A DNA stretch of 64,000 bases from Stereum hirsutum FP-91666 SS1 (GCF_000264905.1 NW_006763133.1:3233152-3297151); one strand, 5' to 3'; positions 33,511 to 47,009 are shown, counted from the stretch's first letter. The notes: generated by a model not told the origin, from the letters alone. Numbers and translations: made by a program.

Positions 33511-34857
33511 GCAGCGTTCTCCTCTCATACCGGGGGAACCCAGTGTTCGTTCTTTTTCTCCACCCTTTTCCACTTTGGCTGGCTTCGTGTCACCTCTTCT
33601 GACTGTTAGTTGGCCTTTTCTATGACTCATACCCCTATGCATACACGCCACGATCCATACCCTCCGTCCATCTCGAATCATTCTGGGACTCTGAGTCTAC
33701 CTGTCTGTAAATATCTCCGTACCGCCTCGCAGAGCTCTCTCTCTCTCGCTCGCCTCGATGACTCTATCTATCTCTTCGGGTTTTCGGGCCTTCCTCACCC
33801 ACCTTCCACAGCCAGCTTGTCACTTGTTCCAAGTCGCCCTAGGCAGCTATGTGACTACATGTACATAACTTATAGCCTTTTAGCCACCCGTATGTGCCTA
33901 CCATCCTTTCCTTCCTTTCCTTTCACAGCCCTTTCCACCCGTCCAAGCCTCCGTGTCATGCTTCGTCTCTGAATCATGCCCGTTCACGTACAGTGTTTCC
34001 GGTTTCTGAATCCGCCTTAGGTGCTTGACTAGTAAGTACCTACCCATCCAGTATGTGATACCGATCCGTAACTCTCTATTTCTATACATATACATACATA
34101 TACTCTACTACATATCGCCGCGGTGCGATGTTGGTTAGGCCTGTTATACGAGCGTGTTTTGACCTCCTTTGCAGTGTACGACGCAGAGTCTCAAGATGGG
34201 CTCGTGCCGGGAGCCGCCGATAGACGGGAGCGAACCAAGTGGGTTCCAAGTTCCCCGCGCGAGTTGTTTGTAATTGGTGAGTCCGACACCAATGCATATG
34301 GTGAAAGTTTGCTGAAGCCTTCTACCGTGTCAATAATAGACACCCACCACATAATCCACAGAACTCGACCCATCCTTTCTGACATCGAGCACATCGCGGC
34401 ACTGGTGGCAGCCCAACTCTTCGGAGCGAATCTTCATCGCAGTCTCAGTTTCAGTCTCCAACGTTCGCTACGTCTCCCCCCTCTTTCATTTCGAGGGAGA
34501 TCCAGAGGCCTGTCCTCCCATACTACCTCAATGCATGCGATCCTTCGTCTCATTCGTCGATATACAATACTCTGCTGCTAACGTCGTCACGGTCACCGTC
34601 GTGCCGTCTGCCGTCGAGCAAGAGCTAGTAAGTTACTTCGCCCAGTAATCGAAGCACGGCGGCGTCGCGACTCGCAATATCAACGAACCCCGCATCCATT
34701 CTGTAAGTACCACTCTACTCAGGGTCAGTCCCAGACCCCATACTTCTCCAGGTCCGCCGCTTCTCCAATCCGAACCAAGATTCAGAAGCCTGTTCGCTTA
34801 GGTCGCCGCCCCCTAAACGCGTATGTACGACATCGCCTTGCAATCAACGCCGCTCCG
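33511..34857. other. Gene-poor stretch, nothing supported
   Basis: The left part is CT-rich 3' flank. A 152-codon plus-strand frame at 34123-34581 shows no motif and lacks a plausible spliced partner. Confidence 0.5.
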
Positions 34858-35486
34858 TTATTGGTAGCTCATAACGACCGATTTAGAGGTATGGCTTGGC
34901 CAGAGGCTAAGCAATAAGTATAGTGGTTGCCAACCCCTTCGAGTGGTCTCTGACATCCAAAGTATCCCCAAGGCTAAGAGTTCGCCTAGCGTTCTTCCCC
35001 GCAGTCCTACAGACAAGACGCTGAACTTGTTCATTAAGCGGGGTACTTACGGTGGAAGTGATCAAAGAGGAGCCAAGAAAAGAATGTCTTGAGTGATTGC
35101 CTGTAATTGCTTAGAAGATCACGGAGCTGAAGATAGACTGTCATAGATGATTTCTGACGCTGAATCCAGGTATAAAGTTGAGCGCGATGCGTACGAATCT
35201 GTAATTCCCGCTCGGTGTCTGGAACACTATGAATACGTGTTATTTTATCGAGTACGGCGTATCGGTTTATGGAGGTCATTCGAAACAGCCAGTTGCAGTC
35301 TCCGATGGCTCCCAAAAGCTTTGCGAGCGAACGAGGTGGAAACGGTTGGAGCAGCGGATGCTCAACCCCCAATATGTACGCCACCGCCACATTCACCTCG
35401 GTATTTTTTCTTGTGTATATCGCAGCAGTTCCCTCCCCTCTTGAAGTCGAGTCAATGTTGTCGAAGAGGACATTTTCCAACAGCGA
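34858..35486 (-). CDS. Possible gene or gene remnant of unknown function
   Basis: A minus-strand frame runs from an acceptor-like site (CTCAG before 35486) to a strong donor GTAAGT at 35050. A short 44-bp intron then leads to a second open exon (35006-34858), ending in VVMSYQ and a stop; the phases agree. There is no ATG at the 5' end, so a first exon would have to lie upstream. The peptide includes VAVAYILGVEHPLLQPFPP and LGELLALGILW, with no family I recognise. It may be a decayed membrane-protein gene or chance. Confidence 0.25.
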
Positions 35487-35765
35487 CTGAGCGGTGATAA
35501 TACAACATATAATTGATCTTCTATTCCCCTAATGTCCATATGAGCTCTATAACTGTAACATGCATGTCTATGACCCTAAAAACTGTAGAAAATCCAGATA
35601 ATGTGCCTAAATGCGCAGAACCATAGGCATCAGCATTGAGAAGCGCTAGAAATGGTCGAGAAAAGACTTACACATAGTGTACAGGGTATACAATGGTACA
35701 AGCACGAGCCAAGCGGTGATTCTAGCATCTAATCATCGCCGAACCCAATGCATAACTTTTGTGAT

Positions 35766-36240
35766 TTAAGCACGACGACCAGCGCGAACGTGCTTTGAGG
35801 GGACTATTGAATTCATAAAGAGAAAGAAGGTGAGCGAGAATCTCTAGAGATAATTGTATAGACTGACCATTAAGAGTGATTTGAGTAATCAAGAGAGCAT
35901 CGCCAGCGGCGTGACAGTGCTGCGTCCAGGCAGGACCGTCGTACGTCTCGGGTTCGGGGAGGGAGGTGAACAGGCTCTCAGTGCTGGATACCATCCGTGG
36001 ACGGTTGATCATTGCACGTCCATCGTACAGTTCGCACGAAGAAGGGAGAGCGTGTATGGGTGCGTTCGGGGTGTTCAGCAGTGGCGACGATGAGAGCGAG
36101 GGTAGATGAGTGGGAAGAACGGATTTTCGGAGAGCGAAGTGAAGGTTTCCCGCGGCGTGGGAGGCGACCAACGTCGACAACAATCGTCTAGTGGCGGCGG
36201 ATGAGGAAACACGCCCGAGGAGTGAGAGCTGAGGGAGCAT
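35766..36240 (-). CDS. Small candidate mitochondrial protein, unknown function
   Basis: Two exons (36240-35878 and 35813-35766) give 136 residues. The N-terminus (MLPQLSLLGRVSSSAATRRL) is rich in Arg, Ser, Leu and Ala with no acidic residue for about 40 positions, as in a mitochondrial targeting sequence. The rest contains YDGRAMINRPR and YDGPAWTQHC and ends in a basic tail (KHVRAGRRA). The intron has a GTCAGT donor and an AATAG acceptor. No domain recognised. It could be a real small organellar protein or a chance frame. Confidence 0.4.
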
Positions 36241-37450
36241 GGCACGATGTAGTGGTAAAGATCTTGCGATCTAGCGCTGGTTAGCGAGTACAGAGGAGTA
36301 CGGGTAGGGAAAGGAGGTGTGTGGACGTCGCATTTATGTATCTGGTGGGTGCAAGGCCAGATCTCGGCGTACTCACGCCTTCGGGGCCTGTCGTTTGAAG
36401 CATCTGCGATCTCAACCGGATCGCTTCCTAAACGGGCGGTCAACCAAGAATAAAGACTGCGGAGATACGGCGGATGTGAGATGAAAGAGACGCCAACATC
36501 CCTCCTCCGCTGCTTGTCTAGATGTTCCCTGGTGATTATGCTCCTGACGAAGGCAAGCTCAAGAGTCTTGTCGCCTTGGCCGATGCTACAACAAGTTATG
36601 CTGTGCCACCGCGTCTGCTCAGCCGAACGACTAGGACATTAATAATGGGGCTTGCACGACAGCAAGGGTTTCTTCTTTGTCTTTGCAGAAGCACTGGGCC
36701 ACAGAGCCAAGAGTCCAGGCAGACAGCGGAAGCGTACTGACGGCGTCCGCGGTACTTCGACCGTCGGCAGGTCCGAGCAGAAGATATTGGCGCGTATCAA
36801 AGCAGATTCGTTCATGATTCTGCACCGAGACAAGGAGGCGTGCAACTATTGCCGCAAAGACAATCACCCATGACCTGGGAAAGCTCGAGAGCAGCCCAGC
36901 TGACTCTAAATCAGAGTTACCCATGGACAGAGGGGCCCAGGTAGGATGGAGACTCGTGATGGACTCCGAAGGTCAGCAGGTTCCATGACTCGATGACGTT
37001 GGAAGTAACGGAAAATGTGATCCTTCAAGGACGATCGCGAGGAACGGCGACTTGCTGCCACGGTGGATGCGCTGAAGTTTGCAGCTCGAGACAGGTGTAG
37101 AGAGGGCGAGAGCAAGGCGCTGCGAGCCTCGCGTTCATTTCTTCAAGTGGCGTGTTTATCCACTCCGATTCTCTCCGCATCCAGGCTCTCTACCCGACTG
37201 CGTCCACATCGATCCTGTGCGCCACTCAGACACTCAAAAATTTAGGCTTGTCAATGCTGGTATTCATATCGACCGCTCTTCCAGCTTCAGAGATGTCGAA
37301 AGACCCTGTACGTCGACCGTATGGTTGACGCCAAGGTCATCCATCAAGATCGCAAATATATATTCTAAGTATTTCTACAACATTATAATATAAGTACAGG
37401 AAACAGCACCCCCTCAGCATGTCCTCTCTATGAAGCTTGGAGCTATCTAT
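36241..37450. other. Intergenic region, nothing supported
   Basis: Short open frames on both strands without motifs. The left end would be the promoter of the candidate at 36240. Confidence 0.45.
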
Positions 37451-39191
37451 TCACTTCAGCCTTTCTTCTGCCCTGTGCATTTCTCCACCAGCATATTCCT
37501 CGCTCCCATCTCCGCTCACCTGGGCCTTAACTCTAGCGGTTGCCCTGTCCAGGTCTGGGTCGCCGAGGACCTTGACAGCAAAATAGACTCCCTGCAAGAC
37601 CAAATTCAGTGAGCTACGTCGAGGCGGAAATACTAACTCTGGGACATACTATGCCAAGGAGACCAAACCCAAGTCCAATGTAGAAGATTGGTATGAGCGA
37701 TGCGGCGTTATGATAAATCCGCGGCGCGGCGGTACTGCAGCTACCCCAGTCCCAGGTATGCGCAAGATACCCAGGTACAAAGAAAAGCATTGTTGCCACC
37801 ATAAGGAATAGTTGAAGATCCGACGGGACTCTACAGGTAAGTCCTTCGTCTAAGTATTGATTCCGCTCGAAACCGACCAGTTCAGACTCACCTCTCTTTG
37901 ACGTGCCGAACGAGAGCAGTAAACCCATTGAGATTGAAGGCAAATTGGAAGAGGACGTCCCAGATGGCGAGGGGGTAGCACATCTCCCATTCTGTTCGTG
38001 TAGGATCCAGAGGGCTAGGCAGAGGAGCGATCCTGATGACGGTCATCAAGTTCACGGCACTCTAGAGAAGATGATTCGGAGTCAGTTTTCCGAAAGTTGC
38101 AAGGCGAACGATATCGACGAAGAATATAGAAGCCTACCAGAATGAGCACGGTGTACCCAAGTAGTGTTTGCCAGGACGGCGAGGGGATCGACAACCGCCC
38201 TGTCATGCCGAACACATCATGGGTTGCCCGGCTGTTGGGCCACCAGATATCAGCTTGTCGTTCCAATCCTCGAGACGAGATAACGAACGGCGAACCTGAC
38301 GCTTGTGAGAGCGGGGATGGAGTTAAAGCACTGCTGGCTGATGGACATGTTGTTGAACCACAGTGCAATGGACGTATATGCGTCGAGCTTTGATGGGCGG
38401 GGAGGATAGGAACTGTACAATACTAACTGTCCAATATATAAGTAACAGCATATTAGTGTAGAATCAGCCCACCTTCCCAGATATCATTTCAGCATACAAT
38501 TGTGATATTGCTATATAAGGACGAGAATGGTCTGGGTCTGTGGGCGAGACAAGTCAAAGCGAGATGGAGGCGAATACTTGTGCGGCCGTTGACCTATGGT
38601 CGTATCATCATCAAAGACTATACTTACAGAAGCTGTGATGGGACCACATAGCGAAAGCGACGCAGTGAGGATTCATGAGGGGATCCCAAAGATGGACGAG
38701 GAAAGAGGAGCATATTCTGGGTTCTGGGCTGTTCGTGCCCACGTTCTGGGCCGCAGTTACTCATCGGTAGAACGTGGATGAGTGTTTTCTATCAAATGCG
38801 GATAGACGAACACGCATACGGGCGCCACAAAAAGGATTAGATGTTGGCCCAGGTTAGGAGCGTTTGGCTCGTCTTCGACTAATTCAACTTGAGAGCACTT
38901 TTTGACATCGTTGTGCAAGGAGAACACTTCGTACTCAGCAGAGTCCACAATGCGTTCAGAATTTGCGGTGGTGCCGGAGGACCTTGCGATTTCACGGAAG
39001 TCGTTCTCGTTCAGAACGATGGAATATCCCGAGGAAGGAGCCTCACAAGCGATCAGAGTGACAATTTTGTTCGCAGGATGTCTGACGTTGTTCCTCAACC
39101 CTGGTGCTATGGGGCCACTGTGTACGAAGATATCCTGGTGAGAGTTCACACACGCTCGATGGTATAAGATTAGGCATTGAATCAGTCGCAT
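37451..39191 (-). CDS. Multi-pass membrane protein of unknown function
   Basis: A chain of in-phase exons can be read on the minus strand. Hydrophobic segments in order include LGQHLILFVAP, ICSSFLVHLWDPL, SWQTLLGYTVLILSAVNLMT, CYPLAIWDVLFQFAFNLNGF, LQLFLMVATMLFFVPGYLA and LIPIFYIGLGFGLLGIGVYF. About six to seven spans are expected. The cytosolic tail is charged (DPDLDRATARVKAQ...HRAEERLK, stop at 37451-37453). The body (about 38890-37451) is convincing. The N-terminal exon and the ATG at 39191 are tentative; that start lies only 77 bp beyond the glucosidase I stop. Layout resembles fungal seven-helix orphan membrane proteins, but I cannot assign a family or ligand. Confidence 0.6.
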
Positions 39192-39268
39192 GAAGCGTCT
39201 TAATACTTTTCGGAGATAACTAGAGAAAAAAAAACCATCAGCCATCACCCCGAACACCAGAGAGAAAT

Positions 39269-42200
39269 TCACGTACTCAGCGTAACTAACGACGTCCACC
39301 CCGTGAACGGATGGCTATAGTGACAGAACGAGTCCCAGTCAACAAGTTATTCTAAGCTAAAGGAAATTGCACGGAAGATCATACCTTCTCCTGCCCTCGC
39401 CGTTGTTGGCATCGTATTGCTCCCAGACGTATCCAGTACGGACATATTCCTGAGCATTACAGGTGAGCCTGGCACAAAGAGAAATTTGAAAGGGCTCAAC
39501 ATACCTTGTGGACATTGCTGATGATATTCTTCCGTAATTCATCGTAGATCTCCAGGGCCTGTTGTTGGTAAGGTCCTTCCTCCTTCATGTATGTCTATAC
39601 AACTATTATGAGGATCCGCACCCGCGGCTAATTTCAGAAGGTCAAGACAAACCTTGTACAAAGCCTTCAGTGTAAGATAATTCATCTGCACCCAGATAGG
39701 GCCCTTCCAGTAATCCTCGCCTTGTCCAAATTCGGGATGCGAAGCAGATAAACTGCGGATCCCATAAGGCGACCAGAGGTGGTCCGGGTCGCGGAGAAGG
39801 GTGAGAATGGAACCAAGGTGGGGAGATGAGGACGGAAGGAGTTCGAGGAGGAAGGGGAAGAGAGATAGGTAGCCTCGGTGGCAGACGTGGTAGGATTCAT
39901 CTGGCGGGAAATGTTAATCAGCTGTTAAGAGAGGATGACACTGGAGAGGTGAACTACCGTCGTCATCGACGCTAACGTCACAGTACATCTGTTCTTCTTC
40001 GTTCCAGTGAAGGTCTGCACAACGCCAACCCTACATCAGTCCTCGATCCCTCGACAAGGGGAAACAGGTCACTTACCGTCGATGTTCGCGGCAATCTGCC
40101 CCTCCATGTCCTTATAATATGCCGCATCGTCCACTTCGCCCACAAATTCCGCAATTTCCCTCATAGTTCTCGTAAAGAATCCCATCCAACTAATCAAATC
40201 CAAATGTAACTCTCCCGCATGAGGCGGTCCCCTAGGATAATCGTCCATCCCGCTCGTCAATACATGCTTCTCCGACCGTCCTCGCCACCTGTATGCCTCT
40301 GTTCTCGATCGAGGCTTGCGGCCATACTGCTTGAGTTGGCCACGCTGGGTGCGGCGGAACCAGTTGTAGTGACGCTTGAGGGGCTCGTAGATTGATTTGA
40401 GGTAGGAGAGGGCGAGCTTGGGGGAGGTGAGGTGTAAAGAGCCGGGATGTTGGAGGGTGGCGAGGGGTGGCGAAGACAGAGGGGTCTGGGAGTCAGTTAG
40501 GCCGTAGTCGAGGCCGAGGGCTTCTGCACTGAGTTCATCAGTGGAACCAGAGGCTACTGCCGCCGCCGCCTTTACACGACCGATGAATGCGGTGACGGCC
40601 ATGGTGAGGGTGGGAGGGTTCGCAAAGCTAGGAACTTGGGTTTGGAACTCGGAGGGAACCTAGAGAGGAGCAACGATTATTGATGGAAAGTAAAATGGAC
40701 ACCACGGAAAGGTTTACCTTGCTGCGGGCTTCGTCTCCGAGAATTTGCTCACGAGCGACCCAACCGTCTTCGTCGATAAGACTGATCCAGTCCTTCAAGA
40801 TTTCCAGACTGAGATCATTGTCCCACTCTCCTATATGAAGTAAGTGGAATCCTTCATCCCTATAGATACCAGATGAGACTTTAAATCCCGCATTGCGAGT
40901 GCACCTTGATTGTACACTTACCAGTAAAATCCTCTCGGGAAGAAACTCCTACTCGGTGTCGCCGTTAAGAGCGCCTTCGGATCCACCAGTCTCGCACCCT
41001 TCTCGCTCTTGCTCTTTTTCGAATCCTCTTCACCGGCCGATTCGTCATCTTCGTCCCACTCGTACGCAAACCCAGCGTCAACAATGGATTGGCCATAGAA
41101 GTAGCCGACACCACCAATGAGGTTGGAGGTAATGGCTTGGGAGAATGTGGTGAGGGACTGGTGGTCGGGAAGGGCAGGGACAGGGAAGACTTGAGAGAAG
41201 CGTTGGTCATATTTGGCCACCAGAGCAGGAATTCCTTCGTCCAGTGTGGCGGCTGTGGCGCAGCGTCAGTAGATTCGGAGCAACGATAAAACGGGACGAC
41301 GAACAGCTCAGTTTCTGGTTGGTACTTGCGCTCTCGAAGAAGACGTCGAATTGGAATTTGCCATCAAACATCTTCTGAACTGCGTACAAGTTGCTATTTG
41401 TCAATGTCTCGTCGGAGAGCTGCAAGACCCAGGAAGGATCGGGGTGGCCGGCGGTGGAGCCTTTGAAAGGCTCGAGCGCAGCAGTTCCGTATTGCACAAT
41501 GTCTCTCATGATATACTCTGCACATTCATGTGAGTCAACGGTAATAGAATATCATAATTCGATTCAGCCTACCTTTCGCTTGCCAGACATCACCCGGGGG
41601 GAGATTATAACCACCAAAGTGCGACTTGCCGATCCGGTTGGCATAATCTTTGGCAAACATGCCATCTGACACATAATGGTTGTCGGGTCCTGGAAAACCA
41701 CAGGTTGGAAAAGTACGAAGTTTTAGAGAAGAGAACGCACCATCCACAATACGAAGCTTGAACTCGTCGAGGTCAGGAGTAGAGCCTGAGAACTCGATCG
41801 GGCCATCAATACCCTACAACGCACATAAGTCAACACATCGCCACACGGAATCCGTTATATGTGTGTTGTGGATAGAGGCAAAGGCTCACATTCTCATCCT
41901 CATCCGTTTCCATGTCAAGACCGCCAAATCCTTCAATGCCAGCATAGAAGATGAAAGAAGTCCGAGAAATCTTGTCTGAAAATCGTAAGGCTGAATCAAG
42001 AAGTAGCTCACAGCAATAAATTGACAGGGTACACACCTGGGTTTATTGGCTCTCCCTTAATGCGCGCGGCCCAGCTACCACCATGCTTGCCACCTGGCAC
42101 TTTGATGAACTCCGTGGTGATTTTGACATTATTGTAACCATCGTTCAGTACCTGCACACCCCCTTCACGAGCATCATAGGTCGTCCATGTGTACCCATTG

Positions 42201-42480
42201 AGGTTGTCACCTTGGTCGCAAGCATGTCGCGAACCTATACTCCGCGTCAAATGGTGAAAGGCTTGGAGCGGCTACTAAATTACATACGTCCAAGAGACTG
42301 GTAGTCATGCGTTCCGTACCACATTAAACCTGTCATGAGCGATTGGGGGAATCGAGGCCGTAGACCAAAGTACAGATTTGGACGGTAAGCACCCCATATT
42401 AGAGCATCACTATCATTCGAGGCTTGAGCAAACGCTGTGGGAGCGAGTGGCAGCAGCCCTAGCAGCCAAAGCAACTGCAT
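39269..42480 (-). CDS. cwh41: Mannosyl-oligosaccharide glucosidase I (GH63)
   Basis: Removes the outermost glucose from Glc3Man9GlcNAc2 on new glycoproteins in the ER; needed for N-glycan trimming and cell-wall assembly. Many exons over 3.2 kb. The start at 42480 gives an N-terminal signal segment (MQLLWLLGLLPLAPTAFAQA). Then come the family motifs WGAYRPNLYFGLRPRFPQSL, MTGLMWYGTHDY, DNLNGYTWTTYDAREGG, HYVSDGMFAKDYANRIGKSH and FYGQSIVD. The catalytic module shows GWVAREQILGDEARSKVP and the TSGMDDYPR segment typical of GH63. The C-terminus is NVHKEYVRTGYVWEQYD...GEGRR, then HPFTGWTSLVTLST and a stop at 39269-39271. Gene order DIS3-glucosidase I-membrane protein is head to tail on the minus strand. 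Confidence 0.93.
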
Positions 42481-42769
42481 GGCGGTCAAGAGCAAGCTGT
42501 GAGCCCGTGCAAAGACTATGCGATGTATCGCTCGTGAGATGGACGATGGGCAGAAAGAGTAAACCTTCAAGAGAGATGTCCCAGCAGCGCAGCTCGTCAC
42601 TCTGTGAATCGTGGACGGTTCGCGAAGCGCGACCAGGCGACGCGACGTGTTCATTTTGTGACAAGATAAGATCAAGAGATAGTGTGGCGTTGTTGTGGCA
42701 CCCCGCAAATGATAGGATCTGCTCCACTTACTGCCGAAAGATGGAGGAATTCTGCACGGAGATGTACTA

Positions 42770-45700
42770 CTACAACGCACTAGAGTCTACAGGAGTGACT
42801 AGAGTCATTTTTACCCTCCCTCTCTGCGTGTTCTTATCCTTTTCTACCTCAATCGCCACAGTCACCTTGTCGAACACCGCAATCTCGACATCCTTGCCTC
42901 CAGCCTCTGACGAAGGAACAGTTATGGTGTAGTTATCCGCATCGAATTGTGTCTCGCGCTTGAACATCACCAAACCTTCGATGCCCAGCCTGTATATCGC
43001 CGCACGTTTGTCAGCAACAGCGACGGGAGGAAGAGAGAAAGAACATACTTCGACACAAAAACTCCAAGTCCATTCCTAAACGTTCGTATAACAAAGGCCT
43101 CCTCTGTGACTTTCTCCGCGCCTGCATCCCTTGCCTTCTCGCCTCTGCCTTTCAAGGCTAAGCCAACATAAAACTCGACGCTGGCTCGCCCGGCCATCTG
43201 GGCCATCCTGTGCCTTCGATTGATCACGTCCATGACACGCTCGACGTGGGCTTTAGAGTGTAGTGTGGCGTGAAGAGGGGTGTAGTTGATGGCAGCTGAG
43301 AGTTGACGGTGAGCAAGAACGTCTATGTTCCTCTGTGGTTAGATCGCGGAAACGGGTCAGAAAAGGCAGCATGAGGGAGACTTGCCGGCATAACGACGAA
43401 TGGGACTGGTGAAGTGGGTGTAGATTGGTGTGGCCAAACCATAATGGCCAAATGTATCTCGCGACACACTTCCTGAGCAGAAGTACTCCGCAGATAACAT
43501 GCAACGAGTAGCCATGATTCGGACAAGGGTGTTGAATGCTGGCTCACTCGGGTCCTATGTGCACGTCATCAGTCCATATGCTCAAAACACATTCCTCGAG
43601 CTTCATGAGTAGGAAACATGAACTCACCAGGCACTTATCTAGACTATCTGCCAACGCCCCCGAACTCGACACATCCAGCGTCAAACCTTTTCTCTTCCTC
43701 AATATATCCTGCAACTTCTCGAAGTTCGTCTTCGGAGGCGGCAAATGTCTCCTCAGTACCGCCGTCTGCGGGAACGTCTCTTGTATCTTCTTCGCAACGC
43801 TGATGTTCGCGAGCAGCATGAACTCTTCAACGAGGCTGTTTGTCTCGCGGAGCTCTTTTTGTTCGACATCGATCGGGTCGGAGGATTCGGCGGTGTCGAG
43901 GTGGATTTTGACTTCGGGGGAGGCGAGGTTGAGAGCTCCGGCGGCCATACGACCAGCTTTGAGTTTGAGGGCGAGGGTGTTGAGTAGCCGGATACCTTCA
44001 GTAATCTCGTCGTGCAAGTTGCTGTTGATCATAGTCAGTCAAATCATACGCCAGCGAGGACGAGAGCAAGCTTACGGGTCATCCTTCCGAATCTGTGCCT
44101 CCTCGTACGTGAACGCAGACTTGGAAGCGATGACAGACTTCGTAAACCGAACATTGACGATCTTCGCGTCCTCCGTCATTTCCTACACGTCTATTAGTCT
44201 AAAGTCCAGCGAGATCTCGTTGAAATTCATACCCAGATGCATGAGAAGGCTAGCCGTTCAACAAATGGCCGAAGAGAGCAGAGATTGGTGCCCAGCAAGG
44301 CTGGTAACATGTCTATCCGTTTATCAACCAGGTAAACGGTCGTCCCCCGAGAGGCAGCTTCGCTATCCATAGGATTATCCGGGAGTACAAAATGGGAGAC
44401 ATCGGCAATATCTGAAATACACGTTTAGCATGTGAGCGAGAACAACGAGAAGTACTGGGAAAGCCTTACGGACTCCAGCCTCAATGTTTCCATTGGGCAA
44501 TCTTCTCGCATGTAAAGCATCGTCAATATCCTGGCATCCTGTACGACTGGTTAGTAGCGCGAAGTCAGAGATGGGAATGAACTTAAATTACCAGGTGGGT
44601 CAATGCTACAAATGACCATATCCCTCAGATCCTCCCTATCCCTCCAGATCGCATTCCCCTCACTCTTTGGCGGCACTACCCAGTTCTCACCTTCACTCGG
44701 TAAACAGTCCAATATTGCCCTCCCGAATGGTCTGTACGGCACATCGAACTCCAGCAAAAGACTTTCCTGCTCAGCCTCTTTGCTTTCAACCTTACCTAGA
44801 GCACGCACAAAGTGGCCTTCGGGATACCGTGAAGTGCGATCCCACTTGTCTATGGTGACGAGAATCTTCTGATTCAAGAGGGAGGGAGCCTGGCGGGTGC
44901 GCATGCGAATGCGGGGTAAGAGACGAGAAACTGGAGTTGCGAAAACAGTTTGTTGGGATAGTGAGGTAGAATTGATAGATGTTAACGACGTAGAATCGAT
45001 GTGGCACACATATCTATGTAGGCATTTGGGATGAGTATACGAGGACAAGGTTTGGAGAGGGATAACAACACTCACGCTCGCCAATTGCGCTTAATGACAC
45101 CAACCACTCGTCCAGTAGGTTGTTTCTCCGCAGACCGCCTTGCAGACTCTTCAGACTGCAGAGCTCTCCGCTCGCGCAAAATAGCCTCGGCATCTTCACC
45201 TTCACCCTCATCTTCCGAATCCTCTACGTCGTCGTTCTTCAAGGTAATTTCTTGGTCTACGACTTCATCCGCAGGAGCTTTCCACTCTTTTTCGTCGAAA
45301 ACCTCGACCACTACGACGTCGCCTTGTACGGAACGGTTCATGTTTTCCCGTCCTACCAGCAATACCGGCTTGGAGAATGCAGGTACGTTGACGCTACCCT
45401 ATTAGCCCTGTCAGTATCGTCACGTCTGAGAAGGGATATAAGATGTACCTCCAAGTAATTGTACTGGTTAGCATTGAAGAATCCCTGGTGTAGTTCACCG
45501 GCTTTTACACCTGCCGTCAGGGTAGAAGGAGGGAGATACTGACACAGAAGGTGTGAGTAGGGTTTTCTTCGGGAAGAGAAAGTGTGATTACCTCAGGATA
45601 AAGAGCACCTCTACCAGCAGCTGCTGCTGCAGTAGGCTCCAGTTCGTCCGAACCCGTCGCAGACAACAAATCGAGCAACTGGCCAGAATTTGGCATGCCA

Positions 45701-46699
45701 TCAACATAGGCACGCACTGCGGTTCATCTCGGTTAGTCATGTTCATAGAATGCGACTACCATAGAGTGATACCTGAGAGGCACGGGATGCCATCTTTCTC
45801 GGCCTTTTGGCGATTGGCGACGTCGTCTGTCAAGAGAACGACAGGAGGAAGGGGGACATTTTCTTGACCTCGGACTGGGGGGCGAGTGAGGGAAAGATGA
45901 GTATTGTACCAAGCAGCGCCTTTCCGGATACCTAGATGAAGTTGTGTAAGGCAGAGAACCGGGAGCCAATACAATGATATATGTACCTCGGTCATTCCTG
46001 TCATTTGGAGTTTCTCCTTCTTCACGCACAACGGCAGTCTCGCTGGACACCATAGTGAGAATGGTGCCGCTAGTGATTGTTGTGGCGAGACGTACGATCT
46101 GAATTCATTGTAGAACACCCAAGTACGCTTCTCGTCCATCTTTGTCAAGGCCTTGAGACGATTGTAAAGCGGAAGGGAGCGATGCCTGACTTCTTCCAGG
46201 ACGGTTTGGAGAAGGATGATAGGGGAGGTAAAGAGAGTCGATTCCATGAGGTCCATCTATATACAAAAGTAGTGCATGAGAGTGTGTACAAAGCCACCGT
46301 CGATACCATACAGTATACAATCTTCGCCGGAGATGTCACAGGCTCATAGAGACAGGAAAGGTGGGAAAGACTCGGACCTGAGCTAAGAAGACGTTCGTGT
46401 CCGGAAGGATGAAATGGCCATTAGGGAATTGCTTGTGATCGGTCGCGCCGTTTCGAGGTATGGAGCCCTCTTCTGGGTTGGAGCACTCCCTGCATCCTTG
46501 TATACCGCATACAACATCGTCTCTCAAGTACCGCTCGCGGATGACTGAGCGAAAGTTGACGCTCAGCACACACCACGAGATGATTAGCAGGTTGCGGCAC
46601 ACCTTTGATGACTTTCCCTCTCGCGGTTTTCTTGAAGAACTTGCGCTGGGTCACGACTGCGTCTTCTCTGGGTCGCTTCCGAATTGTGATTTCGACCAT
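42770..46699 (-). CDS. dis3: Exosome catalytic subunit DIS3/RRP44
   Basis: Processive 3'-5' exoribonuclease and endonuclease of the RNA exosome, nuclear and cytoplasmic. About a dozen exons. The start at 46699 gives [20 protein letters not shown]. The PIN domain carries the CR3 cysteines ([10 protein letters not shown]), [11 protein letters not shown] with the first acidic residue, and [14 protein letters not shown]. Cold-shock domains follow ([48 protein letters not shown]). The RNB domain has the signature [20 protein letters not shown], then [20 protein letters not shown] and [20 protein letters not shown]-terminal S1 domain contains [18 protein letters not shown]. Both nuclease sites look intact. 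It diverges from the HAD gene across 310 bp. Confidence 0.95.
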
Positions 46700-47009
46700 G
46701 GCGGTGAGCTCGAGGACAGGATGGTCACGGTGGCGAGAAGGAAAGGATGCGGCATCTAATCTAATCTAAGTGTTTAATGCGGCGTTTCGGGTTTACCCGT
46801 AGAGGAGTCGAGGCAGACCTGAGGCAGACTGCTCGATAAGTTCGACAACATCCTCCCCTTTCGTTGTTCAATGTGCGCTGGCTCGAAATGTTGGGTTATT
46901 TATCTGAAGATGCTAATATAACATATTCTGGAACGTTTTGCGCAGCGTCCGGACTTTGTGTCGCTCTACAGCTCAGTATTTTCGCTATCTGGCTGCTCTT
47001 GTCACAATC
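46700..47009. promoter_or_regulatory. Bidirectional promoter between DIS3 and HAD hydrolase
   Basis: The two start codons are 310 bp apart on opposite strands. The interval includes a short ATCTAATCTAATCTAA repeat close to the DIS3 side. Confidence 0.45.

Noticed and set aside
38902..39167. Plus-strand frames containing a hydrophobic run over the 5' part of the membrane-protein gene
   Set aside because: The minus-strand exons next to it connect in phase to a long coding chain; the plus-strand frames do not.
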